Assembly (NCBI GenBank): GCA_965199135.1
Contig: OZ240685.1
Location: 992,001-1,056,000 of the forward strand
Length of the DNA stretch: 64,000 nt
From: EB88 sp965199135
Lineage (GTDB): Bacteria > Acidobacteriota > Terriglobia > Terriglobales > Acidobacteriaceae
Direction: 5' to 3'
Shown in pieces: positions 34,543 to 41,968 of this stretch. The position numbers and the translations under genes were made by a program. The notes below the pieces were generated by a model. It did not search any database. It worked only from the letters and a program-made list of their open reading frames with translations, and was not told where the DNA came from. The stretch's first letter is position 1. Each line of letters begins with the position of its first letter.

Positions 34543-34583
34543 CCACCTGCCGTGGCGGCCCGGTTTCTTCCCTCTCTGGGCAG

Positions 34584-34619
34584 AACAAGCCTGCACAGGC
34601 AGGGCTGTGCAGGCTTGTT
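34584..34619. terminator. Strong bidirectional terminator between cobO and the SDR gene
   Basis: AACAAGCCTGCACA (34584-34597) and TGTGCAGGCTTGTT (34606-34619) form a perfect 14-base-pair stem with an eight-base loop. It stands 41 bp after the cobO stop and 24 bp after the opposing stop. Confidence 0.85.
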
Positions 34620-34643
34620 TGTCGCGACGAGGGGTCGTCGTTG

Positions 34644-35375
34644 TTAGATCTGTGCGGTGCCGCCGTCGACAAACAACTCGACACCATTGACGAAGCTTGA
34701 GTCGCTCGACGCGAGGAACAACGCGACGGTCGCAATCTCTTCCGGACGGCCCATCTCCCCGCGAGGGATCTGCGACTTGAAAAACTCTTTCATGTCCTCG
34801 CCAAGTGGGTCCAGGATCGGCGTGTCGATCGTTCCAGGGCTTAAGAGGTTCACGCGGACGCGACGCTCCTTCAGTTCGACCAGCCATGTGCGGGCAAACG
34901 AGCGAAGAGCAGCCTTGCTGGCGCTGTACACGCCAAATGCCGGGAAGCCCTTGATGCTGGCGATCGAACCGTTGAGGAAGATCGAGCCGTCGTTGTTGAA
35001 CAGGGGAAGCGCTTTCTGTACAGCGAAGAGTGTGCCGCGCACGTTCAGGTCGAAAGTCTTGTCGAAATGCTCCTCGGTGACCTCTTCCAGCTTTGCAAAC
35101 TCCCCCTGCCCTGCGCTGGCGAACAGGATGTCGATGCTGCCCTTCTCGCGCTTGACCGTTTCGTAGAGGCGATCGAGGTCTGCAAGATTCGCAGCATCGC
35201 CCTGCACGGCGGTGACGTTGCGGCCAATCAGTTTGACCGCTTCATCCAGCTTCTCCTGGCGGCGACCAGTGATAAACACGTACGCGCCCTCTTCGACAAA
35301 GAGCTTGGCGCTGGCAAGAGCCATGCCTGAAGTGGCGGCGGTGATGACAGCTACTTTTCCCTCGAGCTTACCCAT
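34644..35375 (-). CDS. Short-chain dehydrogenase/reductase
   Basis: The classical 243-residue SDR has a cofactor loop TAATSGMALA (a variant of TGxxxGxG), an acidic DAAN motif, an active-site Ser in NGSIASIKG, YSASKAA (catalytic Tyr and Lys) and NLLSPGTIDTP. FITGRRQEKL after beta-2 carries an Arg pair expected for NADP(H) preference. The end IATVALFLASSDSSFVNGVELFVDGG is typical of the family. The gene diverges from an ArsR-type regulator, with an inverted repeat between them, so induction by an unknown compound is likely. Substrate unknown. Confidence 0.92.
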   Translation of the reverse strand: MGKLEGKVAVITAATSGMALASAKLFVEEGAYVFITGRRQEKLDEAVKLIGRNVTAVQGDAANLADLDRLYETVKREKGSIDILFASAGQGEFAKLEEVTEEHFDKTFDLNVRGTLFAVQKALPLFNNDGSIFLNGSIASIKGFPAFGVYSASKAALRSFARTWLVELKERRVRVNLLSPGTIDTPILDPLGEDMKEFFKSQIPRGEMGRPEEIATVALFLASSDSSFVNGVELFVDGGTAQI

Positions 35376-35441
35376 GGTGCATCTCCTCGGTGCAAGTGAT
35401 TTTTCGTCTCAGTAGATGGGCAGCCCCCGCGCACAGATTCA

Positions 35442-35464
35442 ATAGTTCGGAAGAAAAGAACTAT
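35442..35464. promoter_or_regulatory. Inverted repeat in the ArsR/SDR intergenic region
   Basis: ATAGTTC (35442-35448) and GAACTAT (35458-35464) are perfect inverted arms with a nine-base spacer, lying between the divergent SDR and ArsR-type genes. It is a candidate operator for the ArsR-type regulator. Confidence 0.55.
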
Positions 35465-35516
35465 ACTGGGCAAGGAGCGATGGAAACCTCGTGTCAGAGC
35501 CGCTACTCTCCTACCT

Positions 35517-35891
35517 ATGCGACCACTCACTCATCCCGCGCTCGAAGACATCACCGTCGAGGGAATCCTGCACGCGCTGGCTGACCCGGTCAGAGTGGCT
35601 ATCTATGCGGACATTGTCGCGCAGGACTGCTCGCAGAACTGCTCGACCTTTCTCACGGTGCGGGACAGGGCGATTCCAAAATCGACGCTCTCGCAACACT
35701 TCAAGGTGTTGCGAGAGGCCGGGCTGATCCGCAGTGAACGCCGGGGCGTCGAGATGCTCAACGTCTCCCGCTGCGCAGAGGTGGAGACGCGCTTTCCGGG
35801 GCTGATCTCCTCGATCGCGAGTGCCCATGCCATCCAGTCACAGGGGCAGGCACGGAAGGCTGCGAAGAAGACGGCTCGGAGGGCCAGGTAG
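35517..35891 (+). CDS. ArsR-family winged-helix regulator
   Basis: The 124-residue protein has the ArsR-type winged helix: GILHALADPVRVAIYADIV at about 16-34, KSTLSQHFKVLREAGLIRSERRG (recognition helix and wing, about 55-77) and a C-terminal helix. A pair of cysteines (QDCSQNCSTF, near 37-41) lies before the recognition helix. The pattern differs from ArsR/SmtB metal sites, so metal sensing is uncertain. The C-terminal tail is Lys/Arg/Ala-rich (RKAAKKTARRAR). It is divergent from an SDR gene, likely its target. Confidence 0.88.
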   Translation: MRPLTHPALEDITVEGILHALADPVRVAIYADIVAQDCSQNCSTFLTVRDRAIPKSTLSQHFKVLREAGLIRSERRGVEMLNVSRCAEVETRFPGLISSIASAHAIQSQGQARKAAKKTARRAR

Positions 35892-35983
35892 GGCGGTCAC
35901 AGGGTCTGCACCCTCCTTCCCTGTATTCCAGGGCTGCGCGCTGCAGCGTTTCTCCCCAGCGATAGCCGCGTGCTTCCCGCAAT

Positions 35984-36520
35984 CTAAGCCTCCTGCAGAA
36001 GCTCCGTGCCGAACTCTGGCGCGAGCTTCCTGGCCTTCGCCAGGAAGGCAGCCATTTCATCTTTATCGAGCGGAGGTGGCGCAGTCGTGCGGGTTGCGAC
36101 GGGTACGCCGAGCTCCAGAAAGAAGCGCTCGTTCCCGGCAGGCGCACAGATACAGATCATCCGCGCGGCCTCCGGGGAAGCGTTGCGAAACTGGTGGGGC
36201 GCGTTCGCTGGAATGTTGACCGTTTCCCCGGTTCGCACGACCTGCTTCGCCCCGCGAAAGGTCACCTCGATCTCGCCTTCGAGCATCAGGAAGGTTTCTT
36301 CGAAGTTATGGCGATGCGGCCCCGGGCCGCCTCCGGACGGGACGTGCATATCGATCACGCAGAAGCGGTCGCCCGTGTCCTTGCCGGCCACCAGGATGGT
36401 GTACGTGTCGCCGACGAGCCCGATGTGCCGAGCCATCGGGTTGTCCACCGCTGTAAGGGCCAGGCTGCGGCTGAGATCATCGGCTGGCAGCGATGCGGAG
36501 GCGGATGAAGCTCCAGACAT
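35984..36520 (-). CDS. Cupin-domain protein
   Basis: The start was set at the ATG preceded by AAGGAGCG, giving 178 residues. Cupin motif 1 is PGPHRHNFEETFLMLEGEIEV (G-x5-H-x-H-x4-E-x6-G) and motif 2 is IPANAPHQFRNAS, so a metal-binding single cupin is intact. The region around 37-60 (MARHIGLVGDTYTILVAGKDTG) is common in cupins of quercetinase-like or unknown small-molecule function. The divergent gene is accD, which is probably unrelated functionally. Confidence 0.87.
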   Translation of the reverse strand: MSGASSASASLPADDLSRSLALTAVDNPMARHIGLVGDTYTILVAGKDTGDRFCVIDMHVPSGGGPGPHRHNFEETFLMLEGEIEVTFRGAKQVVRTGETVNIPANAPHQFRNASPEAARMICICAPAGNERFFLELGVPVATRTTAPPPLDKDEMAAFLAKARKLAPEFGTELLQEA

Positions 36521-36756
36521 AGAACGCTCCTTGAACGGCGGGTTTGCGGCGCGACAGCAGTGTAGCAAGCTGCAGGGCTGCTTCGATCAATCCTGGCTGA
36601 ACCTTCGGCGGCCCCAGGGAACAAGCGCGGCGGCAAGGTTTCGCCCGGGTGGGGACCAACGCAAACCATCATCCGAAGGCTGGCGCCGCTCTCACCGCGG
36701 GTGGCAGGTACACTGGGGGGAGCGTCAGGGACGCGGGGAAGGCATTTCATCACACG

Positions 36757-37605
36757 ATGAGCTGGTTCAAACGGCAGCAGTCCGGGATTGAGGCCAACGG
36801 CGAGAAGACCGTGCGCACCGAGGGGCTTTGGATCAAGTGTCCGGGCTGCGAGCAGCCGGTCTGGAAAGCGGATGTCGAGGCAAACCTGCAGGTCTGCCCC
36901 AAGTGCGGGTACCACTTTCGCATCGGCGCCATGGAGCGCATCGAGTCGCTGCTCGAGCCGGGCTTTGAACGTGTCGACGACACGCTCACCTCGACTGACC
37001 CACTCTCCTTTACTGATCTCAAGAGCTATAAATCGCGCCTCGCCGCAGCCCGGAAGGCCACCGGGCTGAACGACGCCATCATCAGTGTGCGTGGCCATGT
37101 TGGCCCACATCCGGTTGTGATGGCAGTCATGGAGTTCGCATTTATCGGCGGCAGCATGGGCGCAGTGGTTGGCGAAACGATCGCGCGCGCGGTGGACCGC
37201 GCGCTCGCCGAGAACAGCGCCCTCGTGATCGTGTGTGCTTCAGGGGGCGCCCGCATGCAGGAGGGCATTGTCTCGCTGATGCAGCTCGCGAAGATCTCGG
37301 CAACGCTGGCACGGCTCGACGAGGCCGGCCTCCCCTACCTTTCGATCCTGACCGACCCGACCACGGGTGGCGTCACCGCGTCCTTCGCGATGCTGGGAGA
37401 CCTCAACATCGGCGAGCCCGGCGCCCTCATCGGCTTTGCCGGGCAGCGTGTGATCGAGCAGACCATTCGCCAGAAGCTCCCCGAGGGTTTCCAGCGATCC
37501 GAGTTCCTGCTCTCGCATGGCATGCTTGACGCCGTGGTTTCGCGCAAGGATCTGAAAACGTACATGGTGCGCGCACTCGACTTCATGCTCCCCTCGCGGC
37601 CCTAG
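36757..37605 (+). CDS. accD: Acetyl-CoA carboxylase carboxyltransferase beta subunit
   Basis: AccD with AccA transfers the carboxyl group from biotin to acetyl-CoA, the first step of fatty-acid synthesis. The 282-residue protein starts MSWFKRQQSG. It has the N-terminal zinc ribbon Cys-28, Cys-31, Cys-47, Cys-50 (CPGC, CPKC) and the carboxyltransferase core with FIGGSMGAVVGE, CASGGARMQEGIVSLMQ and LTDPTTGGVTASFAMLGD. The end is typical (LDFMLPSRP). The frame is open upstream, but MSWFK is the usual start. accA is not in the window; folC, often next to accD in bacteria, is 7 kb downstream here. Confidence 0.97.
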   Translation: MSWFKRQQSGIEANGEKTVRTEGLWIKCPGCEQPVWKADVEANLQVCPKCGYHFRIGAMERIESLLEPGFERVDDTLTSTDPLSFTDLKSYKSRLAAARKATGLNDAIISVRGHVGPHPVVMAVMEFAFIGGSMGAVVGETIARAVDRALAENSALVIVCASGGARMQEGIVSLMQLAKISATLARLDEAGLPYLSILTDPTTGGVTASFAMLGDLNIGEPGALIGFAGQRVIEQTIRQKLPEGFQRSEFLLSHGMLDAVVSRKDLKTYMVRALDFMLPSRP

Positions 37606-37736
37606 CGAGCGGCCGCCGGAGTCTTTTCGGCGGGCCGTGTCGCCTCGAAGCAGCGAGCCTGGTCCATACGCTGCTCGGGTATTGAAGCCCCCCGGTAGCC
37701 GCCCTATACTCCCCCCGTGCCCACAGGGAGGGTGCC

Positions 37737-38204
37737 ATGGCTCATCAATCTGAAACGCTTTTGGGGCTGATGCCCCAGCTCACAGTCAGCGACGCGCCCG
37801 CAGCGATCGCCTTCTACACGAAGGCCTTTGGCGCGAAGGAAGTCATGCGGCACACTGCGCCGAATGGAACCAAGGTCATGCACTGCCGCATGGACCTGCT
37901 CGACTGCGTCCTGATGATCAATGACGACTTCCCCGAGTTCGCCGGCGGCAAGTCCCGCACCCCGGAAGGCGTTGGGGGCTGCGGCGTCGTCTTCCACCTG
38001 CAGGTAGAAGATGGAGTAGACGCGCTCTGCGAGAAGGCGATCGGGGCTGGAGCAGCCGCCACGATGCCGCTGAAGGATCAGTTCTGGGGCGATCGCTACG
38101 GGCAGCTCATGGATCCGTTCGGCTACACCTGGTCGATGGGTCAGACCATCAGCAAGCCCACAGTGGAAGAGGTTGAGCGGGCCGCGGAAAAGGCGTTCCA
38201 TTGA
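37737..38204 (+). CDS. VOC-family (glyoxalase/PhnB-like) protein
   Basis: This 155-residue protein contains PQLTVSDAPAAIAFYTKAFGAKEVMRHTAPNGTKVMHCRMDL and YGQLMDPFGYTWSMGQ. These are the betaalphabetabetabeta modules of the PhnB/YdcO-like VOC subgroup, in which the metal residues are often incomplete. No function can be assigned; relatives include antibiotic-binding and demethylase-like proteins. The ATG is preceded by GGGAGGG. The gene ends at a textbook terminator that also borders the opposing FecR gene. Confidence 0.88.
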   Translation: MAHQSETLLGLMPQLTVSDAPAAIAFYTKAFGAKEVMRHTAPNGTKVMHCRMDLLDCVLMINDDFPEFAGGKSRTPEGVGGCGVVFHLQVEDGVDALCEKAIGAGAAATMPLKDQFWGDRYGQLMDPFGYTWSMGQTISKPTVEEVERAAEKAFH

Positions 38205-38218
38205 CGAGCAGAGACAGC

Positions 38219-38251
38219 AAAGGCACGTCCAGGAGGACGTGCCTTTTTTTT
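38219..38251 (+). terminator. Rho-independent terminator after the VOC gene
   Basis: AAAGGCACGTCC (38219-38230) pairs with GGACGTGCCTTT (38235-38246) around AGGA, and eight T residues follow from 38244. It lies 15 bp past the VOC stop and abuts the 3' end of the convergent gene. Confidence 0.93.
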
Positions 38252-38267
38252 GGCGGACAGCCGACCT

Positions 38268-39266
38268 TTACCGGTGACCGCCCCCACCAAAACCACCGCC
38301 TCCACCATGGAAGCCGCCGCCGCCGTGGAAACCGCCCTCGAATCCAGTGCTGTGGCCAACAAAGCCGCTGCGTGCATAGCCTCCGCCGTAGGCTCCGCGA
38401 AGGCCGTACGCTCCACGGAAGCCGTACCCACCGCGATAAACAGGCCCACCGCCATACAGGTAGAACGGCGAGTAGAAGCCAAAGCCGAACGGGTTGAAGA
38501 ACGCGCCCTCACCCGGCAGCCACGTGTAGCCAGAGAACCCCGAGTCCCAGAACCATCCCGGGGCGAACCCGGGCGCGCCTTCGTACGCTGTGGCCAGGTT
38601 CAGGTTCGCCTCGCCGAGGTACTGCGAACGCAGCGAGCTCCAGTTGTAAAGCTCATCATGTGCTGCGTTCTTATCGAAGCTGGTTGGCTTCGAGAGATCG
38701 TTGTTGAGCGCCAGCTCGTGGCCACCCTTCACGACGTCCGGCTTCTCGTTGTCCGCGCTGGGTATCTGGTTGCCTCCGGCGACTCCCGCGAACACTGCGG
38801 CCTTGCCGTCGAACACCTTCACCGTGCTGTTCGCCGCGTTGAACTCGTACAGGCCATCCTTGGCGAGAATGCTCTGGTCGTTCGCTTCGTTGATGACGAT
38901 GTGGTTCTGCTTGTACAGCTCGTCCACTTCCACATCGGCCTTGCCCTGGTTGAGCGTCACCACGGTATTCGTCAGGCTCGGCGAGACCATCGTCAGGGCG
39001 CTGTGGTCGTCAAGGCGAACGAACACGCCCGGTGTCAGCAACACTTCCGCCTTGCCATTGCCTGTCTGGATCGTCTGCCCTGGCTCAATCTGCGCCGCGC
39101 CGACCGACCGCTGGTTCAATGCCTGTCCATCAAGCGACACCTGGCCTTCGACATAATTCAATGTTCCTGGTCCGGCTGGGTTTGCATTCTGCTGCTGCGC
39201 GAACGCTGCAGATGCGCACAGAGTCGCCAGGCTTAACACCGTTGCTGCTGTTGCTAACCTTGGCAT
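38268..39266 (-). CDS. Exported FecR-domain protein with Gly/Tyr/Phe-rich C-terminus
   Basis: The start is the ATG before a signal peptide (MPRLATAATVLSLATLCASAAFAQQ), giving 332 residues; the longer frame lacks a signal. Residues about 40-165 read as a FecR-like beta domain (LNYVEGQVSLDGQAL, PGQTIQTGNGKAEVLLTPGVFVRLDDHSAL, VDELYKQNHIVINEANDQS). The last 90 residues are rich in Gly, Tyr and Phe and end in HGGG/FGGGG repeats with spaced His. FecR proteins normally sense siderophore signals and control a sigma factor; no sigma-factor gene or transmembrane anti-sigma segment is here, so this is probably a secreted relative. A 14-bp palindrome lies just upstream. Confidence 0.8.
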   Translation of the reverse strand: MPRLATAATVLSLATLCASAAFAQQQNANPAGPGTLNYVEGQVSLDGQALNQRSVGAAQIEPGQTIQTGNGKAEVLLTPGVFVRLDDHSALTMVSPSLTNTVVTLNQGKADVEVDELYKQNHIVINEANDQSILAKDGLYEFNAANSTVKVFDGKAAVFAGVAGGNQIPSADNEKPDVVKGGHELALNNDLSKPTSFDKNAAHDELYNWSSLRSQYLGEANLNLATAYEGAPGFAPGWFWDSGFSGYTWLPGEGAFFNPFGFGFYSPFYLYGGGPVYRGGYGFRGAYGLRGAYGGGYARSGFVGHSTGFEGGFHGGGGFHGGGGGFGGGGHR

Positions 39267-39278
39267 GTCGTTGTTTCC

Positions 39279-39292
39279 TCTATAGCTATAGA
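39279..39292. promoter_or_regulatory. 14-bp palindrome before the FecR-domain gene
   Basis: TCTATAGCTATAGA is a perfect palindrome directly upstream of the ribosome site (GAGGAAA) of the gene starting at 39266. It could be an operator or contain a TATAGC-like -10. Confidence 0.4.
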
Positions 39293-39543
39293 TGGCGTTT
39301 CCTGTGAAAAGTCGCGCATGGGGTTGCATTTGGTATTGCACGTGCACAGGCATCTGTAGTACCGCTTGTGCCATCGCCAGAACCGATCGCCGTGGTGTTG
39401 CTTGGTTCTCCTGATCTGTTCCTCAGGCGATCCGCTGAGGAAGGCGCCGTCTGAGGCCGCAACTCTCCGCGTTCGCGTCGAGCCAGCCCGAATGCATGGC
39501 AACCCGCACACGGGTTCTGCCGATCATCGGACCTTCTCCCCCG

Positions 39544-40680
39544 TCAGGCGCCGGCGAAGAGATCGAGCAGGCTCTGCGGTGCGTCCGGGCCGAGCAGCAC
39601 CTCCTGCATGCGCCTTCCCTCCGGTCCCTCGACTGCGCTACGCGGAAAAAGCTCTGCTTCATAGGCCAGCAACGCAGCCTCCAGATCCCCGGGGTGGGCC
39701 ACGAGGGCCGCGGCGAGTTGTGCACCGTCGTACATGGCGAGGTTGGCCCCTTCGCCCGAGGGAGCGATCAGGTGCGCGGCATCGCCGAGCAGCGTCACGC
39801 CCGGGATGCGCTCCCAACGATGGTCATCGGGGAGCGCATAGATCGGACGAGGCACCGGGGCGGTGTCACTGCTGGTGATCAGAGCTGTCAGCCCCGGAGC
39901 CCAGCCCGCAAACTCCCCCGCGACACAAGCGATGGCCGCTGGCGGGTCAGAGAAGTCGATCCTTGCAGCCCAGTCCTCGGGCTTCTTCACCATGACGTAG
40001 GTATGGAGCACCTCCCCGGGTTCTCGGTGGGCCAGGATGCCCCGCCCCGGGGATACCGCATACATCGCGCCCCCGCCCACCATCTCGGCGCTCTCCCGGT
40101 GGCGCAAATCGCTGTCGTAGAGGTACGTTTCGACCCCTGTGACGCCGGTGTACGCGGGCCTTGCGGCTGAAAGTAGCGGCCTTACCCTGGACCAGGCGCC
40201 GTCGGCTCCTACGAGCAGGTCTGTTACCACCTGGTACCCATTGCTGAACTGCAGCGCGTGCCGCCCGCCGCCGAGAGCCGTTGCCGTCCTGAGTTTGTGT
40301 CCCCACCGGACCGTGCCGGCAGGAAGCGACCGGAGAAGGATCCGCCGGAGCTCTGCACGGGGTACCTCGGGACGCGTTCCTGTGCCATCGTCAGGCATTT
40401 CGAACAGAAGATTGCCCCCGCTGTCGAGTACCCGCCCCTGCTGCCCTCCCGGGTGAATGATCGCGAGGAACTCCTCAAACAGCGCCGCTGCTTTCAGTGC
40501 CAGCTGCCCATTCTGTTCGTGGATGTCCAGCATGCCGCCCTGCGTTCGTACCGTCGGCGAGGCTTCCCCTTCGTAGACCGTGGTGGGAACGCCGTGCAGA
40601 TGGAGCACCCGCGCGAGTACGAGGCCACCAAGCCCGGCGCCAACAAGGGCGATGCGTTTCGATTCCTTATGGAACGTCAT
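39544..40680 (-). CDS. FAD-dependent monooxygenase (TetX/PHBH-like)
   Basis: The start was set at MTFHKESKRIALVGAGLGG (ATG at 40680), giving 378 residues, the usual family size; ATGs at 40710 and 40725 would extend it through the operators. The dinucleotide-binding motif GAGLGG lies near 14-19. DLLVGADGAWSRVRP is the second FAD motif, and VTLLGDAAHLIAPSGEGANLAM is the FAD-phosphate-binding GD motif. The class A flavoprotein monooxygenase group includes tetracycline-inactivating TetX and many aromatic hydroxylases; TetX-type substrate residues were not verified. It diverges from a TetR-type regulator with two inverted repeats between, a typical inducible detoxification unit. Confidence 0.88.
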   Translation of the reverse strand: MTFHKESKRIALVGAGLGGLVLARVLHLHGVPTTVYEGEASPTVRTQGGMLDIHEQNGQLALKAAALFEEFLAIIHPGGQQGRVLDSGGNLLFEMPDDGTGTRPEVPRAELRRILLRSLPAGTVRWGHKLRTATALGGGRHALQFSNGYQVVTDLLVGADGAWSRVRPLLSAARPAYTGVTGVETYLYDSDLRHRESAEMVGGGAMYAVSPGRGILAHREPGEVLHTYVMVKKPEDWAARIDFSDPPAAIACVAGEFAGWAPGLTALITSSDTAPVPRPIYALPDDHRWERIPGVTLLGDAAHLIAPSGEGANLAMYDGAQLAAALVAHPGDLEAALLAYEAELFPRSAVEGPEGRRMQEVLLGPDAPQSLLDLFAGA

Positions 40681-40705
40681 TCCAGTAGTTTGGAACGGTG
40701 TTCCA
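40670..40705. promoter_or_regulatory. Paired operators of the TetR/monooxygenase divergon
   Basis: TGGAA-5-TTCCA (40670-40684) and TGGAAC-3-GTTCCA (40691-40705) are 15-bp inverted repeats whose centres are 21 bp apart. They cover the monooxygenase start region and lie 19 bp from the TetR start, consistent with cooperative binding of a TetR dimer pair. Confidence 0.65.
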
Positions 40706-40723
40706 CTCATGTCAAGATAGTGC

Positions 40724-41401
40724 ATGCCTCGACGATCCCAGCCCGCACAGCGACGGGGAGCACCTCTGACGCGGGAGCGCATCATTGAGGCCTCGATCGA
40801 ACTGCTCGATGCGAGTGGCGAAGAAGGCCTGACTTTTCGCAACTTGTCTGAACGGCTCGCAACGGGGCCGGGCGCCATCTACTGGCATGTGGCCAACAAG
40901 AGCGAGCTGCTGACCGCTGCCTGCGACGCCGTGATGGTACGCACGTTGGACGGAGTGGCGGACACCACACCGACGCCAACGATCCGGTCTCTCGCGCTCG
41001 CCGTTTATGACGCGAGCGATCGGCATCCATGGGTCGGCTCGGCGCTGATCAGTACGCCGGGACTCCTCCCGATCGTGCGCATCCTGGAACGCGTGGGCCA
41101 GCAGGTTCGCGCTCTGGGGGTGCCGGACGAGCAGCAGTGGGCAGCAGTGGGCACCCTGATGGCGTATATCCTCGGCGTCAGCGGGCAGAATGCAGCGAAT
41201 GGTCAGCTCGCTCGAACGCAGAGTCTCGATCGAGACAAGTTTCTGGAGGCTGTTTCAACTGCCTGGCAGCAGCTGGACTCCCGAGAGTACCCATTTGTAC
41301 GGAGCGTTGCCGGGACGTTTCGCGATCATGACGACCGGGCGGACTTCCTCACCGGCATCGACCTGATCCTCGAAGGCATTCGCTCCCGGCAGCTCTCGTG
41401 A
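40724..41401 (+). CDS. TetR-family regulator
   Basis: The 225-residue protein has the helix-turn-helix LTRERIIEASIELLDASGEEGLTFRNLSERLATGPGAIYWHVANKSELLTAA at about 15-66, the Tet-repressor style sequence (G.IYWH..NK..LL). A long C-terminal ligand domain follows, like TetR_C subclass proteins. It probably controls the divergent FAD monooxygenase. The stop overlaps a possible GTG start (41398) of the downstream reading frame, so it could be translationally coupled to the small Cys/His protein and TonB receptor that follow. Confidence 0.9.
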   Translation: MPRRSQPAQRRGAPLTRERIIEASIELLDASGEEGLTFRNLSERLATGPGAIYWHVANKSELLTAACDAVMVRTLDGVADTTPTPTIRSLALAVYDASDRHPWVGSALISTPGLLPIVRILERVGQQVRALGVPDEQQWAAVGTLMAYILGVSGQNAANGQLARTQSLDRDKFLEAVSTAWQQLDSREYPFVRSVAGTFRDHDDRADFLTGIDLILEGIRSRQLS

Positions 41402-41457
41402 CGCTGGATCGCTCAGCGATGCCCACCGCCTTGCAGCTTTGTCGCAAAGCGGGTTCA

Positions 41458-41865
41458 ATGGCTGCAGTGCCCCGCTTCCTCTCCATCCTGCTGGTTGTCC
41501 TTTTTGGACTGCCCCTGGTAACCCCGCTGCTCGCGCTCACCGGCGCGCAGATGGAGAGTGACGGCAACCTGCCCGCCTGCTGCCGCCGGCTCGGCGCGCA
41601 TCACTGCAGCATGTCAGCAGCCGAGCGGCAAGCGCTTGCATCCCCGACGCGCCAGTTCGCTCCACCGCCCGAACGCTGCCCTTTCCGCAACACCGCACTT
41701 GCGGCGCCTGGGCAAAACCCGCACGCACCGGCGCTCCCCGTCAGTGGACTCTTCTCTGCCGTGGTCACGCACCCTGCAGGTGCAGCGCAGGCCGAGTCCC
41801 GTCGCCGCATTGCGCGCGAGCGTACCCGCCACAAGCGCGGACCTCCAGCACTTTCGCTCCTCTAG
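41458..41865 (+). CDS. Small exported protein with CC...HHC motif, upstream of a TonB receptor
   Basis: The chosen ATG gives 135 residues with a signal peptide (PRFLSILLVVLFGLPLVTPLLAL). The frame is also open from GTG 41398, which overlaps the TetR stop, and from ATG 41419. The mature N-terminus has PACCRRLGAHHCSM, two adjacent Cys then His-His-Cys, a plausible soft-metal (Cu, Zn) site; the rest is Ala/Pro/Arg-rich with one more Cys (PERCPF). Similar small CCRR.G.HHC proteins next to TonB receptors are, from memory, recurrent in Acidobacteriota. Function unknown; a role in copper or other metal handling with the downstream receptor is inference. Confidence 0.7.
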   Translation: MAAVPRFLSILLVVLFGLPLVTPLLALTGAQMESDGNLPACCRRLGAHHCSMSAAERQALASPTRQFAPPPERCPFRNTALAAPGQNPHAPALPVSGLFSAVVTHPAGAAQAESRRRIARERTRHKRGPPALSLL

Positions 41866-41968
41866 GCCAGACACCACTCGGACCATGTTGCAGCAGGCGC
41901 ATCGCGTCTTGTTGTGGACGGGATCCGGAGTCTCCGCTTCTCTGTAGCCGCGAAAGTGACGGATAGCC

